Of a stretch of 22,676 nucleotides of DNA, positions 1 through 7,834 are shown in pieces; within the stretch, counting starts at the first letter, position 1, and every line of letters begins with the position of its first letter. Below the pieces are notes generated by a model. That model made no database searches. It saw nothing but the letters and a program-made list of their open reading frames with translations, and was not told where the DNA came from. This DNA is from Prevotella sp. UBA2444 (GTDB lineage Bacteria; Bacteroidota; Bacteroidia; Bacteroidales; Bacteroidaceae), in assembly GCA_002342665.1 (NCBI GenBank), contig DDQK01000006.1, forward strand, positions 16,947-39,622, read 5' to 3'. The position numbers and the translations under genes were made by a program.

Positions 1-21
1 GTGCCTGACCCCATGTGTCAT
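1..21 (-). repeat. REP-like GGGGTCAGG element at left edge
   Basis: Read on the minus strand, the edge carries GACACATGGGGTCAGGCAC. The core GGGGTCAGG, and on the plus strand the string ATGTGTCAT (13-21), both recur at the right edge of the window (22589-22597 and 22602-22610). From memory, such GGGGTCAGG-containing palindromic repeats are dispersed in Bacteroidales genomes and associated with RayT (IS200-like Y1) transposases; that link is recall, not shown here. The copy lies inside the nadD reading frame. Confidence 0.5.
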
Positions 22-423
22 CGTCCTCGGATAGACCACGATGCGATAGTTGCGGAGGATATCCTCATAGTGATACCAGCGATGGAAGAGGGCCAGGTTG
101 TCGCCTCCCATCAGTAGCACGAACTCGCGGTCGGGGTAGTCTCTTGAGAGGGCCTGGAGGGTGTTCCAGGTGTACGACGGTCTTGGCAGGTACATCTCAT
201 AGTCGCTGGCGATGACGCCTTCCACGCCTTCGAGTGCTCTTCGGGCCATCTCCATCCGCAGACTGTCGTCGAGCAGGTCTGCCTGTTGCTTCAGGGGATT
301 CTGTGGCGACACCATCAGCCACACCTCATTGAGCTCTGCCTTCTCACGCAACTGCCGAGCCAGCGAGATGTGACCGTTATGGATGGGGTTGAACGAACCG
401 CCGAAGATTCCCGTCTTAATCAT
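1..423 (-). CDS. nadD: nicotinate-nucleotide adenylyltransferase, 3' part missing
   Basis: NadD transfers AMP from ATP to nicotinate mononucleotide, making deamido-NAD in cytoplasmic NAD synthesis. The N-terminus carries the nucleotidyltransferase signature GGSFNPIHNGH (about residues 8-18), followed by WLMVSPQNPLK and the conserved LMGGDNLALFHRWYHYEDIL segment, all typical of bacterial NadD. The ATG at 423-421 begins directly at this fold. Only 141 codons are inside the window, against about 190 for the family. The last eight or so codons (TMTHGVRH, after VVYPR) do not look like NadD and derive from the GGGGTCAGG repeat at the edge. The gene is the last member of the yicC-gmk-nadD unit, 72 bases after gmk. 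Identity is secure; whether the gene is intact in the genome is unknown. Confidence 0.93.
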   Translation of the reverse strand, partial: MIKTGIFGGSFNPIHNGHISLARQLREKAELNEVWLMVSPQNPLKQQADLLDDSLRMEMARRALEGVEGVIASDYEMYLPRPSYTWNTLQALSRDYPDREFVLLMGGDNLALFHRWYHYEDILRNYRIVVYPRTMTHGVRH

Positions 424-495
424 TGCTTAACGACAACTTCTCCTCATCATTATTTTAACGACAGCCAGAACAACTTTTTCGCAGAACTGGTTATC

Positions 496-1086
496 CTAAG
501 TTGTCTTGGTTGTTGTTTTTATAAACTCACTTACCAGTGCCAGTGTGTCGGCCTCTGCCTGCTCCAGCACGTCGTTGACAACGCGCTGGTCGAACTTCTC
601 TGCGTAGGTCAGTTCAAATTCGGCGCGGGCGATGCGCTGGTCTATCACCTCCGGGGCATCGGTGGCGCGACCTTCGAGCCTGCTCCGTAAGGCTGCTATC
701 GAAGGGGGCTGGATGAAGATGCTCATGGCCTCATTGCCATAATGTTGCTTGATATTCACACCACCCTTCACGTCGACGTCGAACACCACGTTCTGTCCGG
801 CTTCCAACTGACGTTCCACTTGAGACTTCAGCGTGCCGTAGAACCGGTCTGTATAGACCTCCTCATATTCCAGGAACTCGCCGTTGTCGATACGCTGCCG
901 GAACTCTTCGGGCGACAGGAAGAAATACTCCACGCCGTTCCGCTCCGTTCCTCTCGGTGCCCTTGACGTACAGGATATCGAGAAGGCCAGATTCAACTCG
1001 GGATGATGATTCATGAGCCACGAGATAATCGTTGACTTGCCTGTTCCCGAAGGTGCAGAAAATATAATCAGTTTGCCTCTTGCCAT
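496..1086 (-). CDS. gmk: guanylate kinase
   Basis: Gmk phosphorylates GMP to GDP with ATP in the cytoplasm, an essential step of guanine nucleotide supply. The 196-residue product has the usual family length. Its P-loop is FSAPSGTGKST near residues 9-19. The GMP-binding region follows (SCTSRAPRGTERNGVEYFF, then the EEVYTDRFYGT stretch), and then the VFDVDVKGGVNIKQHYG segment. ATG at 1086 gives the canonical MARGKLIIFSAPSG start. It lies 12 bases downstream of yicC, and the yicC-gmk neighbourhood is conserved across many bacteria, so co-transcription from the promoter at 2003-2034 is likely. Confidence 0.97.
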   Translation of the reverse strand: MARGKLIIFSAPSGTGKSTIISWLMNHHPELNLAFSISCTSRAPRGTERNGVEYFFLSPEEFRQRIDNGEFLEYEEVYTDRFYGTLKSQVERQLEAGQNVVFDVDVKGGVNIKQHYGNEAMSIFIQPPSIAALRSRLEGRATDAPEVIDQRIARAEFELTYAEKFDQRVVNDVLEQAEADTLALVSEFIKTTTKTT

Positions 1087-1098
1087 ATACCGAAGCCT

Positions 1099-1974
1099 TT
1101 ATAATGCATTGAGCACTTGTTCCTTGATCTGTTCCAGCTCGTCTTTCATCTTCACCACGATATTCTGCATCTCGGCCTGATTGCTCTTCGAACCGGTGGT
1201 GTTGATCTCGCGTCCCATCTCCTGGGCGATGAAGCCGAGTTTCTTGCCCTGTCCGGCAGGCTCGTTCATCGTTTCGCGGAAATATTTCAGATGATTGGTC
1301 AGTCGCTGCTTCTCCTCGCTGATGTCCAGCTTCTCAATATAGTAGATCAACTCCTGCTCCATGCGGTTCTTGTCGTACTCCACGTCGGGTATCTGCTGCA
1401 GACCGTCTACGATGCGGGCCTTGATCTTCTCCACGCGCCCCTTCTCGAAGGGCTCGATGGCAGCCAAAAGGCCGGCGATGTTGTCGATCTTCTCCTCAAA
1501 CTTCTTCTGCAGGGCTGCACCCTCCTGACAGCGGAAGTTCACCAGGTTCTGCAGGGCATCGGCCACAGCCTGGCGCACCACAACCCACTCAGCGTCGTCG
1601 AGCGTCTCCACGTCGGTCTTCGTCAGCACATCGGGCATGCGGGTCAGCGTGTACATCCAGTCCTGCGGCTCGGGGATTCCCGTCTTCTGGGCTATCGTCT
1701 TCAGCTGCTGGTAGTAGTTCTCCATCAGAGCAGTGTTGACGGGTGTGGCATCGACGCCCGTCTCCTTCTCTATCCACACGCTCATGTCCACCTTGCCGCG
1801 TATCAGGGCCTCGGCCACCATTTGGCGCATCTCCATCTCCTTCTCACGATAGAGAGGGGCGATACGGGTCTGCAAGTCGAGTTGCTTGGAATTGAGCGAC
1901 TTGATTTCTACGTGAATTTTCTTTTCTTTGTAGGCCACGACCATGCTGCCGTAGCCCGTCATTGATTGTATCAT
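1099..1974 (-). CDS. yicC: YicC family endoribonuclease
   Basis: The 291-residue product starts MIQSMTGYG and ends with the DUF1732-type C-terminus (FIAQEMGREINTTGSK, then VVKMKDELEQIKEQVLN), the two hallmarks of the YicC/YloC family. Members were long uncharacterised and have more recently been described as RNA-cleaving enzymes; E. coli YicC has been linked to small-RNA turnover. Length is normal. The gene heads the operon that continues into gmk and nadD. A Bacteroidetes-type promoter lies 28-60 bases before the ATG. Family assignment is firm; the cellular target in this organism is not known. Confidence 0.93.
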   Translation of the reverse strand: MIQSMTGYGSMVVAYKEKKIHVEIKSLNSKQLDLQTRIAPLYREKEMEMRQMVAEALIRGKVDMSVWIEKETGVDATPVNTALMENYYQQLKTIAQKTGIPEPQDWMYTLTRMPDVLTKTDVETLDDAEWVVVRQAVADALQNLVNFRCQEGAALQKKFEEKIDNIAGLLAAIEPFEKGRVEKIKARIVDGLQQIPDVEYDKNRMEQELIYYIEKLDISEEKQRLTNHLKYFRETMNEPAGQGKKLGFIAQEMGREINTTGSKSNQAEMQNIVVKMKDELEQIKEQVLNAL

Positions 1975-2002
1975 ATTTGCGTACCTATTTATATTATGGC
2001 CG

Positions 2003-2034
2003 CAAAGATACTAAAAATCGGGCGAAGAGCCAAA
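2003..2034 (-). promoter_or_regulatory. Bacteroidetes-type promoter for yicC-gmk-nadD
   Basis: On the minus strand TTTG (2034-2031), 20 bases, then TATCTTTG (2010-2003) matches the TTTG / TAnnTTTG primary-sigma pattern of Bacteroidetes. Transcription should start near 1997-1999, about 25 bases before the yicC ATG. Confidence 0.7.
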
Positions 2035-2038
2035 TATG

Positions 2039-3337
2039 TTACAAAGAAATTTTATCCTGCTGCTGATAATACTTACGGTCTATCTTTCCGTTGTATGTAC
2101 GTCTGACGGCCTCTACCTGTTCATACAACAGGGGAACCTTGTAAGTTTCCAGCAGGGTGTTGAGGCTTCGGGCCATTTCCCGTTTGTTGAGATTGACACC
2201 TTCAAACATCACCACCAATAGTTTCAGCGCCGAACCAAGAATGGGGTGGGAGACGGCTATGCAGATACAGTCTTCTACCTGTGGTAAAGACATGGCGGCG
2301 GCTTCCACCTCTGTAGGTGCCACCTTGTATCCCCCAACGTTGATGGTGTCGTTCTGCCGCCCCACCAGGTGTAGCATGCCCTCGTCGTCGAGGTAACCGA
2401 CATCGGAAGTCAGGATGGTGGTAGGGGCCTCGCTGGCAGAATCGTCTGCATAGCCACTCATCAGCGTGTCGCCCTGACAGGCGATGAGGCCGTCGTCGGC
2501 GATGGTGATGCGCGAGTGACTCATCGGGCGCCCCAGACAGCCCTCCAGGCATCGGCCGTCATTATAATTATAGGTGGCGATGATGCCTGTCTCCGTTGAG
2601 GCGTATGTGTTATAGAGTCGGGTGTGAGGTAGTAGCTGGCAGAGCCGGAGCATGTCGGCGCGGGGCAGCGGTGCGGCTCCCGACTCGATGAAATCGAGCT
2701 TCCGGGCGTAGGCGGCGAGTCGGTCTCCGCTAAACTGTAGCAGCATGCGGATGGTGGCGGGCACGAAGAAGGTGGCTATCTTAGCGGCTGGATAGTCGAG
2801 GGCCTGAAAGAAGGCGCTGAGGTCTTTCATCCCTTCGAGGATATAGAGCGTGGCGCCTGTCAGTATCACAGGCCAGATTTTCGACAAGCTGCCGATGTGG
2901 TTTAGCGGGCCGTTGATGATGAACACCAGGTCGTGGGAGAAGCCCTGCCCCTCTATCAGGTTCTCGGCATCGGCAATGATGGCCCGATGGCTGATGATGA
3001 CACCCTTCGAACGGCCTGTTGTGCCTGTGGTATAAAGGATGTCGGCCCCGTCATTCGCTCGGAGGTCCTTTGCTATCTGCTGAAAGCGTGCCTCAGGCGT
3101 ATCCTTTTCCAGTGGTGCAGCAATGCTCCCCGCCAGATGGATGGCGAAATAGGTGATGAGGAAGTCGATATCTTGTGAGTTGCGAAAGGCGATCACCTCG
3201 CCCTTTGGCAAAGTTGCAGCCCGCTCACAGACAGCGGCATACAGTTCGCGGTATGTCATCTGCCGTCCGTCGCATACAACTGCCACCTTGTCCGCATAGC
3301 GCTCGGCATCCTGTCGCAGATAATCCTCGAGTGTCAT
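2039..3337 (-). CDS. AMP-forming acyl ligase (ANL superfamily), short form
   Basis: ANL enzymes activate a carboxylic acid as acyl-AMP and pass it to CoA or to the phosphopantetheine arm of a carrier protein. Visible motifs are the P-loop YTTGTTGRSKG (about 102-112), the A5-type YNTYASTETG (242-251), the hinge motif GRQNDTINVGGYKVAPTEVE, and the C-terminal adenylation lysine in YNGKIDR (lysine about 418). At 432 residues it is shorter than the usual 500-550; the trimming is in the N-terminal part, as P-loop spacing shows, while all catalytic motifs remain. Its ATG overlaps the stop of the upstream acyl carrier protein gene (ATGA), so the carrier protein is the probable acceptor. It resembles stand-alone A-domains such as DltA or EntE only in general layout; the substrate cannot be read from sequence. 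Confidence 0.85.
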   Translation of the reverse strand: MTLEDYLRQDAERYADKVAVVCDGRQMTYRELYAAVCERAATLPKGEVIAFRNSQDIDFLITYFAIHLAGSIAAPLEKDTPEARFQQIAKDLRANDGADILYTTGTTGRSKGVIISHRAIIADAENLIEGQGFSHDLVFIINGPLNHIGSLSKIWPVILTGATLYILEGMKDLSAFFQALDYPAAKIATFFVPATIRMLLQFSGDRLAAYARKLDFIESGAAPLPRADMLRLCQLLPHTRLYNTYASTETGIIATYNYNDGRCLEGCLGRPMSHSRITIADDGLIACQGDTLMSGYADDSASEAPTTILTSDVGYLDDEGMLHLVGRQNDTINVGGYKVAPTEVEAAAMSLPQVEDCICIAVSHPILGSALKLLVVMFEGVNLNKREMARSLNTLLETYKVPLLYEQVEAVRRTYNGKIDRKYYQQQDKISL

Positions 3338-3561
3338 GACTTCTCGTTAAGCTTGCTCTCGACGAGGGCCACCAGACTGTCGAGACTTTTCAGGTTACGG
3401 GGTGTGGCATCGGTGGCCTCCAGGCGGATGCCGTATTCATCTGAGAGTGCCATCAGGATGGTGGTCACGCCCAGAGAGTCGAGCTCGCTGAACAGGAAGT
3501 CGGAGTCGAAGTCCACCAGCGGCAGCAAGTCCTCCAGGAGTGTTCTGATATGTTCCTTCAT
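3334..3561 (-). CDS. acyl carrier protein (stand-alone)
   Basis: This 75-residue acidic helical protein carries the phosphopantetheine attachment motif LDSLG (Ser29) followed by VTTILMALSDEYGI, the standard helix II of acyl or peptidyl carrier proteins. It differs from the housekeeping fatty-acid AcpP, whose motif is normally GADSLD, and so is probably a dedicated carrier. It sits one base after the permease stop and overlaps the ligase start by 4 bases, so translational coupling is expected. The likely role is to hold the acyl group activated by the neighbouring ligase. No condensing enzyme, thioesterase or phosphopantetheinyl transferase is visible nearby. Confidence 0.85.
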   Translation of the reverse strand: MKEHIRTLLEDLLPLVDFDSDFLFSELDSLGVTTILMALSDEYGIRLEATDATPRNLKSLDSLVALVESKLNEKS

Positions 3562-3562
3562 A

Positions 3563-4570
3563 CTATTTTTTGATAATGACGTAGATGATAACTGGTGCTC
3601 CCATCAGGGGGGTGACGGCATTCAGGGGGATGACACCACTCTCGCCGGGCAGGTAGCAGACGAGGTTGCACACCAGGGCAACGACGGCCCCGCAGAGGAT
3701 GGTGGCAGGCAGCAGCACGCGGTGGTTGTCGGTGGTGAGCAGCAGTCGGGCGATGTGTGGCACAGCCAGTCCGATGAAGGCCACCGGTCCGCAGAAGGCT
3801 GTGGTGATGGCTGTCAGCAGTCCTGTCACGATGAGTAGCCAGTTGCGGGTACGGATGATGTCTACGCCCAGATTCTCGGCATAGCGATCGCCGAGCAGCA
3901 GGGCGTTGAGTGGCTTGATGAGTAGCAGTGCCCCGATGAGTCCGGCGATGGTGATGGATGCAAACACGGGCATCATCTGCATCGAGACGCCGCCAAACGA
4001 TCCCATGCCCCACACCATATACGACTTGACACCCTCATCAGTGGCAAAGAAATTGAGTAGCGAGATGGCTGCGTTGGAAATATAGCCCGTCATGATACCG
4101 ATGATAAGCAGCATCACATTGTTTCTCACGATGGTGGAGAAGAAAAAGATAATGGCCATCACCGCCATTGCTCCGATGAAAGCTGCCACGAGGATGGCAA
4201 CGAAGCCGGAGATGCTCACCGAACCTGCGGAAAAGCTCCCGCCCAACAGTAGCATCACTAAGGCCACACCCAGTCCGGCACCACTGTTGATACCAAAAAT
4301 GCTGGGACCTGCCAGCGGATTGCGGAAGGCTGTCTGCAGCATCAGTCCGCTCACTGCCAGTGCCGCTCCGCAGAGCATGCCTGTAATGGCCTGTGGCAAT
4401 CGCGATTCCATCACGATGAACTGCCACGAGGGCTTCGCCGATTCGTCACCCATCAGGATGCTCAATACGTCGGCTGCCGGGATCCTGACAGACCCCACCA
4501 CCAGGTTGAGTGCGAACAGCACTACCACCAGTATCACCAGTCCTATGCAGTATAGCGTGCCCTTTTGCAT
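3563..4570 (-). CDS. FecCD-type ABC transporter permease (siderophore/heme/cobalamin class)
   Basis: FecCD/BtuC permeases form the inner-membrane channel for iron-siderophore, heme or vitamin B12 import. The protein has about ten hydrophobic segments. It shows the family landmarks SRLPQAITGMLCGAALAVSGLMLQ, AFRNPLAGPSIFGINSGAG, then FCGPVAFIGLAVPHIARLL near the C-terminus, and the PGESGVIPLNAVTPLMGAPVIIYVI ending. The ATG at 4570 is preferred over that at 4579 because the TAACTTTG promoter box ends at 4581, so an RNA from it would begin at or after the upstream codon. No ATPase or substrate-binding gene adjoins it; instead it leads the acyl carrier protein and acyl ligase genes. The family is certain; the cargo is not. 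Confidence 0.9.
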   Translation of the reverse strand: MQKGTLYCIGLVILVVVLFALNLVVGSVRIPAADVLSILMGDESAKPSWQFIVMESRLPQAITGMLCGAALAVSGLMLQTAFRNPLAGPSIFGINSGAGLGVALVMLLLGGSFSAGSVSISGFVAILVAAFIGAMAVMAIIFFFSTIVRNNVMLLIIGIMTGYISNAAISLLNFFATDEGVKSYMVWGMGSFGGVSMQMMPVFASITIAGLIGALLLIKPLNALLLGDRYAENLGVDIIRTRNWLLIVTGLLTAITTAFCGPVAFIGLAVPHIARLLLTTDNHRVLLPATILCGAVVALVCNLVCYLPGESGVIPLNAVTPLMGAPVIIYVIIKK

Positions 4571-4580
4571 CTTTTGCATG

Positions 4581-4611
4581 CAAAGTTAGCACTTTTTGCT
4601 GATACTGCCAA
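4581..4611 (-). promoter_or_regulatory. promoter for permease-ACP-ligase operon
   Basis: TAACTTTG lies at 4588-4581 on the minus strand, with a partial upstream box TTGG at 4611-4608 (spacing 19). The -7 box ends one base from the first possible ATG (4579), which argues for the second ATG (4570) and a very short leader. Confidence 0.5.
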
Positions 4612-4727
4612 GTTTTAACGCAAAAATTCTGAAGCCATGTGCTTTTGTGATACGTGACGATTTTCTTTCGTAGTGATAAAAACAGTTAATATTTTGCCGG
4701 ATGACAAACTTTATCCCGAAGTTATTG

Positions 4728-4735
4728 TAAATTTG
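4728..4735 (+). promoter_or_regulatory. possible promoter -7 box for exonuclease gene
   Basis: TAAATTTG fits the TAnnTTTG box, but no TTTG occurs at the usual 17-21 base distance (the nearest is 4693-4696, 31 bases away). If used, the leader before ATG 4748, 4751 or 4757 would be only a few bases. Confidence 0.35.
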
Positions 4736-4747
4736 CAGAAAATTCCG

Positions 4748-5278
4748 ATGATGAGGATGGTACCAAAAGGTTTGATTCGGACAGGGCTCAAAGACTTTGC
4801 CGCGATTGATTTCGAGACGGCCAATACAGAACGTACTAGTGTATGCTCCGTAGGCGTGGTTATTGTACGGGGCGGAGAGATTGTGGACAAGTTCTATTCG
4901 CTGATTCAACCCGAACCGAACTACTATAACTATTGGAACACACGGGTTCATGGGCTTACCCGGCGTGACACAGAAGAAGCTCCTGTTTTTCCAGAAGTAT
5001 GGAAACAGATAGAGCCAATGATTGAAGGCTTGCCGCTTGTTGCCCATAATAAGGCCTTCGACGAGTCGTGCCTGAAAGCAGTCTTCCGATGTTATCAGAT
5101 GGACTATCCCGATTATCAGTTCTACTGCACTTGTGTGGCTTCCCGTCGTGCTTTCCCACATGCCGAGAACCATCAGCTCCATACCATCTCAAGACTCTGC
5201 GGCTATGAACTCGAAAATCACCACCATGCCCTTGCTGATGCAGAGGCTTGCGCCTGGATTGCGAGGGAGATACTCTGA
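4748..5278 (+). CDS. DEDDh 3'-5' exonuclease (DnaQ/epsilon-like)
   Basis: All three exonuclease motifs of the DEDDh class are visible: ExoI AAIDFETAN (catalytic D and E), ExoII LVAHNKAFDESCL (D), and ExoIII HHALADAEACAW (H and D). The fold is that of the DNA polymerase III epsilon subunit, but the protein is only about 176 residues and has no polymerase, BRCT or UvrC-type domain. It is therefore probably a stand-alone nuclease for DNA or RNA ends. The reading frame is open from a GTG at 4673. I start it at ATG 4748 because conserved sequence begins shortly after and a TAAATTTG promoter box lies at 4728-4735; ATG 4751 or 4757 is equally possible. A rightward lipoprotein gene follows 47 bases later. 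Confidence 0.87.
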   Translation: MMRMVPKGLIRTGLKDFAAIDFETANTERTSVCSVGVVIVRGGEIVDKFYSLIQPEPNYYNYWNTRVHGLTRRDTEEAPVFPEVWKQIEPMIEGLPLVAHNKAFDESCLKAVFRCYQMDYPDYQFYCTCVASRRAFPHAENHQLHTISRLCGYELENHHHALADAEACAWIAREIL

Positions 5279-5325
5279 TAATTTGTCCCCGTTATGAATA
5301 TATAATATTAAATATGGTATTTCTG

Positions 5326-6162
5326 ATGAGAAAGATTCTCTGTTTCTTCGCCGTCATACTGACGCTATGGAGTCCTACGGTATTAGCTGCTTGTTCCAAT
5401 AACGACACCCCTACAGGACAAGACAGCATCATCCCTGTCGGTGGGAAGGTTGCCGAGATTGTGGAACGAGGAAAGATACTCGTGGGCACTACAGGCGACT
5501 ACCGGCCACTGTCTTTCCGTGAGGCCGACGGCACATACTGGGGCTTTGGCATTGAGGTTGCCCAAGAGATTGCCAGAAACTTAGGCGTCGAGATAGAATT
5601 TGTCAAGACCTCATGGCCTACGCTGACGACTGATGTCCTGGCTGAACCCCAGACCTTCGACATTGCCATCGGCGGCATTACCATCACTGACGCCCGTCGT
5701 GAGAAGATGCTCATGAGCGAGGGCTATCTGGCTAATGGTAAGACGATTCTTTGTCGTGCATCGGAAGCAGACCGCTTCCGTTCATTGGCCGACATTGACA
5801 AGCCGGAGGTGCGCGTGATGGTCAATCCCGGAGGACTGAATGAGAAGTTTGCCAACGAGAACCTCACTCATGCCACTATCATTGTTCATCAGAAGAATGA
5901 GGAGATTCCAATGCTGATAGCCGAGGGAGGGGCCGACCTGATGATCACAGAGATAACCGAGGCTCCCTATTATGTACAGGCAGACACACGGTTGGCAGCA
6001 CCGCTACTCAACGCGCCTTTCACTCACGGGCAAATCGGCGTTCTGATGAAAAAAGGGCAGGAGGATTTGCTGCAGATGGTGAACAACAAAATCCAAGAGA
6101 TGAAGGCCGACGGCTCACTTCGCCGACTGCATGAGAAGTACGGACTGGTATATGCTTATTAA
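5326..6162 (+). CDS. PheC-like periplasmic lipoprotein (cyclohexadienyl dehydratase or amino-acid binding protein)
   Basis: The 278-residue product has a lipoprotein signal ending in LAAC (Cys23) and then the two-lobed SBP_bac_3 solute-binding fold. Beyond that fold it resembles Pseudomonas PheC as I recall it: VGTTGDYRPLSF, TSWPTL (Trp97), GYLANGKT (Lys139), VNPGGLNEKFANENL (Asn167), and DLMITEITEA (Glu212). PheC converts prephenate to phenylpyruvate or arogenate to phenylalanine in the periplasm. The residues it is known to use (a Trp, Lys, Asn and Glu in these motifs) appear kept, so an enzyme is at least as likely as an ABC binding protein. No ABC permease or ATPase gene is adjacent, which agrees. 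ATG 5314 is an alternative start, but 5326 gives the cleaner signal peptide. Confidence 0.75.
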   Translation: MRKILCFFAVILTLWSPTVLAACSNNDTPTGQDSIIPVGGKVAEIVERGKILVGTTGDYRPLSFREADGTYWGFGIEVAQEIARNLGVEIEFVKTSWPTLTTDVLAEPQTFDIAIGGITITDARREKMLMSEGYLANGKTILCRASEADRFRSLADIDKPEVRVMVNPGGLNEKFANENLTHATIIVHQKNEEIPMLIAEGGADLMITEITEAPYYVQADTRLAAPLLNAPFTHGQIGVLMKKGQEDLLQMVNNKIQEMKADGSLRRLHEKYGLVYAY

Positions 6163-6188
6163 TTATAGTCCATCTGATGATGGATATT

Positions 6189-7736
6189 TTATATCCCTCT
6201 TTCTGCCCAGTCGCCACGGTCAAGATTGCGATAGCCGATGGCTTCGGCGATGTGCATCGATTCGACTTTCTCGCTTCCGGCGAGGTCGGCGATGGTGCGG
6301 GCTACCTTGAGAATGCGGCTGTAGGCACGGGCAGAGAGCTTCAGGCGTTCCATCGCCATGCGGAGCATATCGAGACTAGCGGCATCGGGCTCGGCAAACT
6401 CGTGGAGCATCCGTTCGGTCATCATGGCGTTGGAGTGAATGCCTTTGTAGGGTTTGAAGCGTTCCTCCTGAACCTTACGAGCGGCAATGACACGCTCTCT
6501 GATGACTGACGAAGGCTCGCCGGGCTGCATCTGCGAGAGTTGGGCGAAGGGTACGGCTTGGATTTCGCAGTGGATATCGATACGGTCGAGTAGGGGTCCG
6601 CTGATCTTGTTCATATAGCGCTGTATCTGGCCAGGAGTACAGACACAGTGGTGCGTGGGGTCGCCATAGTAGCCACAGGGACATGGGTTCATCGAGGCCA
6701 CGAACATGAAGGAGCAGGGATACTCGACGGTATACTTGGCACGCGAGATGGTGATCTTACGGTCTTCGAGCGGCTGACGGAGCACTTCGAGGGTCGACTT
6801 GTTGAACTCTGGCAGCTCGTCGAGGAAGAGCACCCCGTTGTGGGCCATACTGACCTCGCCGGGCACGGCATGGTTGCCGCCGCCAGTCATAGCCACTTGA
6901 GATACAGTATGGTGGGGCGAGCGGAAGGGGCGTTGCGAGATGAGCGACGTGCCATTGGTCAATTTTCCGGCAACAGAATGTATTTGTGTGGTCTCCAGGC
7001 TCTCAGCCAGTGAGAGGGGTGGCAGTATGCCGGGCAATCGCTTGGCCATCATCGACTTACCCGACCCTGGAGGGCCTATCATGATGAGGTTATGGCCTCC
7101 GGCAGCAGCTACCTCGAGAGCGCGTTTCACGCTCTCCTGGCCCTTTACGTCGGCAAAATCGAGGTCGAAGGAATATTGATGCTCATAGAACTCCCGGCGT
7201 GTGTCGACAACTGTTGGCTCATAATTATCAGCACCATTGAGGAAACTGATGACATCAGCCAGGTTTTCCATGCCATAGACATTAAGGTTATTGACGACGG
7301 CAGCCTCGCGCTCATTCTCTTTGGGGACGATGAGGCCTTTGAATTTCTCTGCCCTGGCTCGGATGGCAATGGACAGAGTGCCATTGACAGGCTTCAGACG
7401 ACCGTCGAGGCCCAGTTCACCAACCATCATGTATTGCTCCAGCAGGTCGCATGTAATCTTATTGTGGGCTGCCAGGATGCCGATGGCCAGTGGTAAATCG
7501 TAGCCACTGCCCTCCTTACGGATGTCGGCAGGAGAGAGATTGATGGTAATCTCAGCTGTAGGGGGCTTGAATCCAATGTTGCTCACAGCAGCGCGGATAC
7601 GGTCGTAGCTCTCCTTAACAGACGTGTCGGCCAGCCCAGAAAGATGGAACATGATGCCACGGGTCATGTTTACTTCTACGGTTATCGTAGTGGCATTCAG
7701 GCCGTTAACAGCAGCGGTATATGTTTTTACTAGCAT
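6189..7736 (-). CDS. YifB/ComM family Mg-chelatase-like AAA ATPase
   Basis: The 515-residue protein has the YifB layout. An N-terminal Lon-protease-like ChlI domain spans about 1-165 (INLSPADIRKEGSGYDLP). It is followed by the Mg-chelatase AAA module with Walker A GPPGSGKS (221-228), Walker B GVLFLDELPE, and the cysteine cluster NPCPCGYYGDPTHHCVCTP. A C-terminal helical domain ends in ARTIADLAGSEKVESMHIAEAIGYR. In naturally competent bacteria the family member ComM is a hexameric helicase that drives branch migration during integration of transforming DNA. In other species its role is unclear, although the gene is widespread. It is monocistronic, with its own promoter at 7757-7786, and converges with the PheC-like gene, leaving 26 bases between the stops. 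Confidence 0.94.
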   Translation of the reverse strand: MLVKTYTAAVNGLNATTITVEVNMTRGIMFHLSGLADTSVKESYDRIRAAVSNIGFKPPTAEITINLSPADIRKEGSGYDLPLAIGILAAHNKITCDLLEQYMMVGELGLDGRLKPVNGTLSIAIRARAEKFKGLIVPKENEREAAVVNNLNVYGMENLADVISFLNGADNYEPTVVDTRREFYEHQYSFDLDFADVKGQESVKRALEVAAAGGHNLIMIGPPGSGKSMMAKRLPGILPPLSLAESLETTQIHSVAGKLTNGTSLISQRPFRSPHHTVSQVAMTGGGNHAVPGEVSMAHNGVLFLDELPEFNKSTLEVLRQPLEDRKITISRAKYTVEYPCSFMFVASMNPCPCGYYGDPTHHCVCTPGQIQRYMNKISGPLLDRIDIHCEIQAVPFAQLSQMQPGEPSSVIRERVIAARKVQEERFKPYKGIHSNAMMTERMLHEFAEPDAASLDMLRMAMERLKLSARAYSRILKVARTIADLAGSEKVESMHIAEAIGYRNLDRGDWAERGI

Positions 7737-7756
7737 AATATAAGATTTATCTGCTG

Positions 7757-7786
7757 CAAAGATACTAATTATTTTTGAAACTCAAA
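7757..7786 (-). promoter_or_regulatory. promoter for yifB/comM-like gene
   Basis: On the minus strand TTTG (7786-7783), 18 bases, TATCTTTG (7764-7757). This lies about 20 bases before the start codon at 7736 and matches the Bacteroidetes consensus in both boxes. Confidence 0.7.
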
Positions 7787-7834
7787 AGAGTTTGCAGTTT
7801 TTTCACTCAAAACGATACAAATATCATGTATTCT

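Noticed and set aside
1117..1965. 282-codon rightward open frame opposite yicC
   Set aside because: It is the antisense shadow of a well-recognised gene, has leucine/histidine-rich composition with no motif, and has no promoter.
2039..3337. Acyl ligase as a frameshifted or degraded gene because of its short length
   Set aside because: All catalytic motifs, including the C-terminal lysine, are present in order in a single frame, so a short natural form is more likely.
4586..5182. 198-codon leftward frame opposite the exonuclease
   Set aside because: It lacks any family motif, while the plus strand carries all DEDDh exonuclease motifs.
6169..6184. Hairpin TCCATC-TGAT-GATGGA between the convergent genes, a possible two-way terminator
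   Set aside because: The stem is only 6 bases and low in GC, and the following T-tract is broken. It is too weak to call, although the position is suitable.
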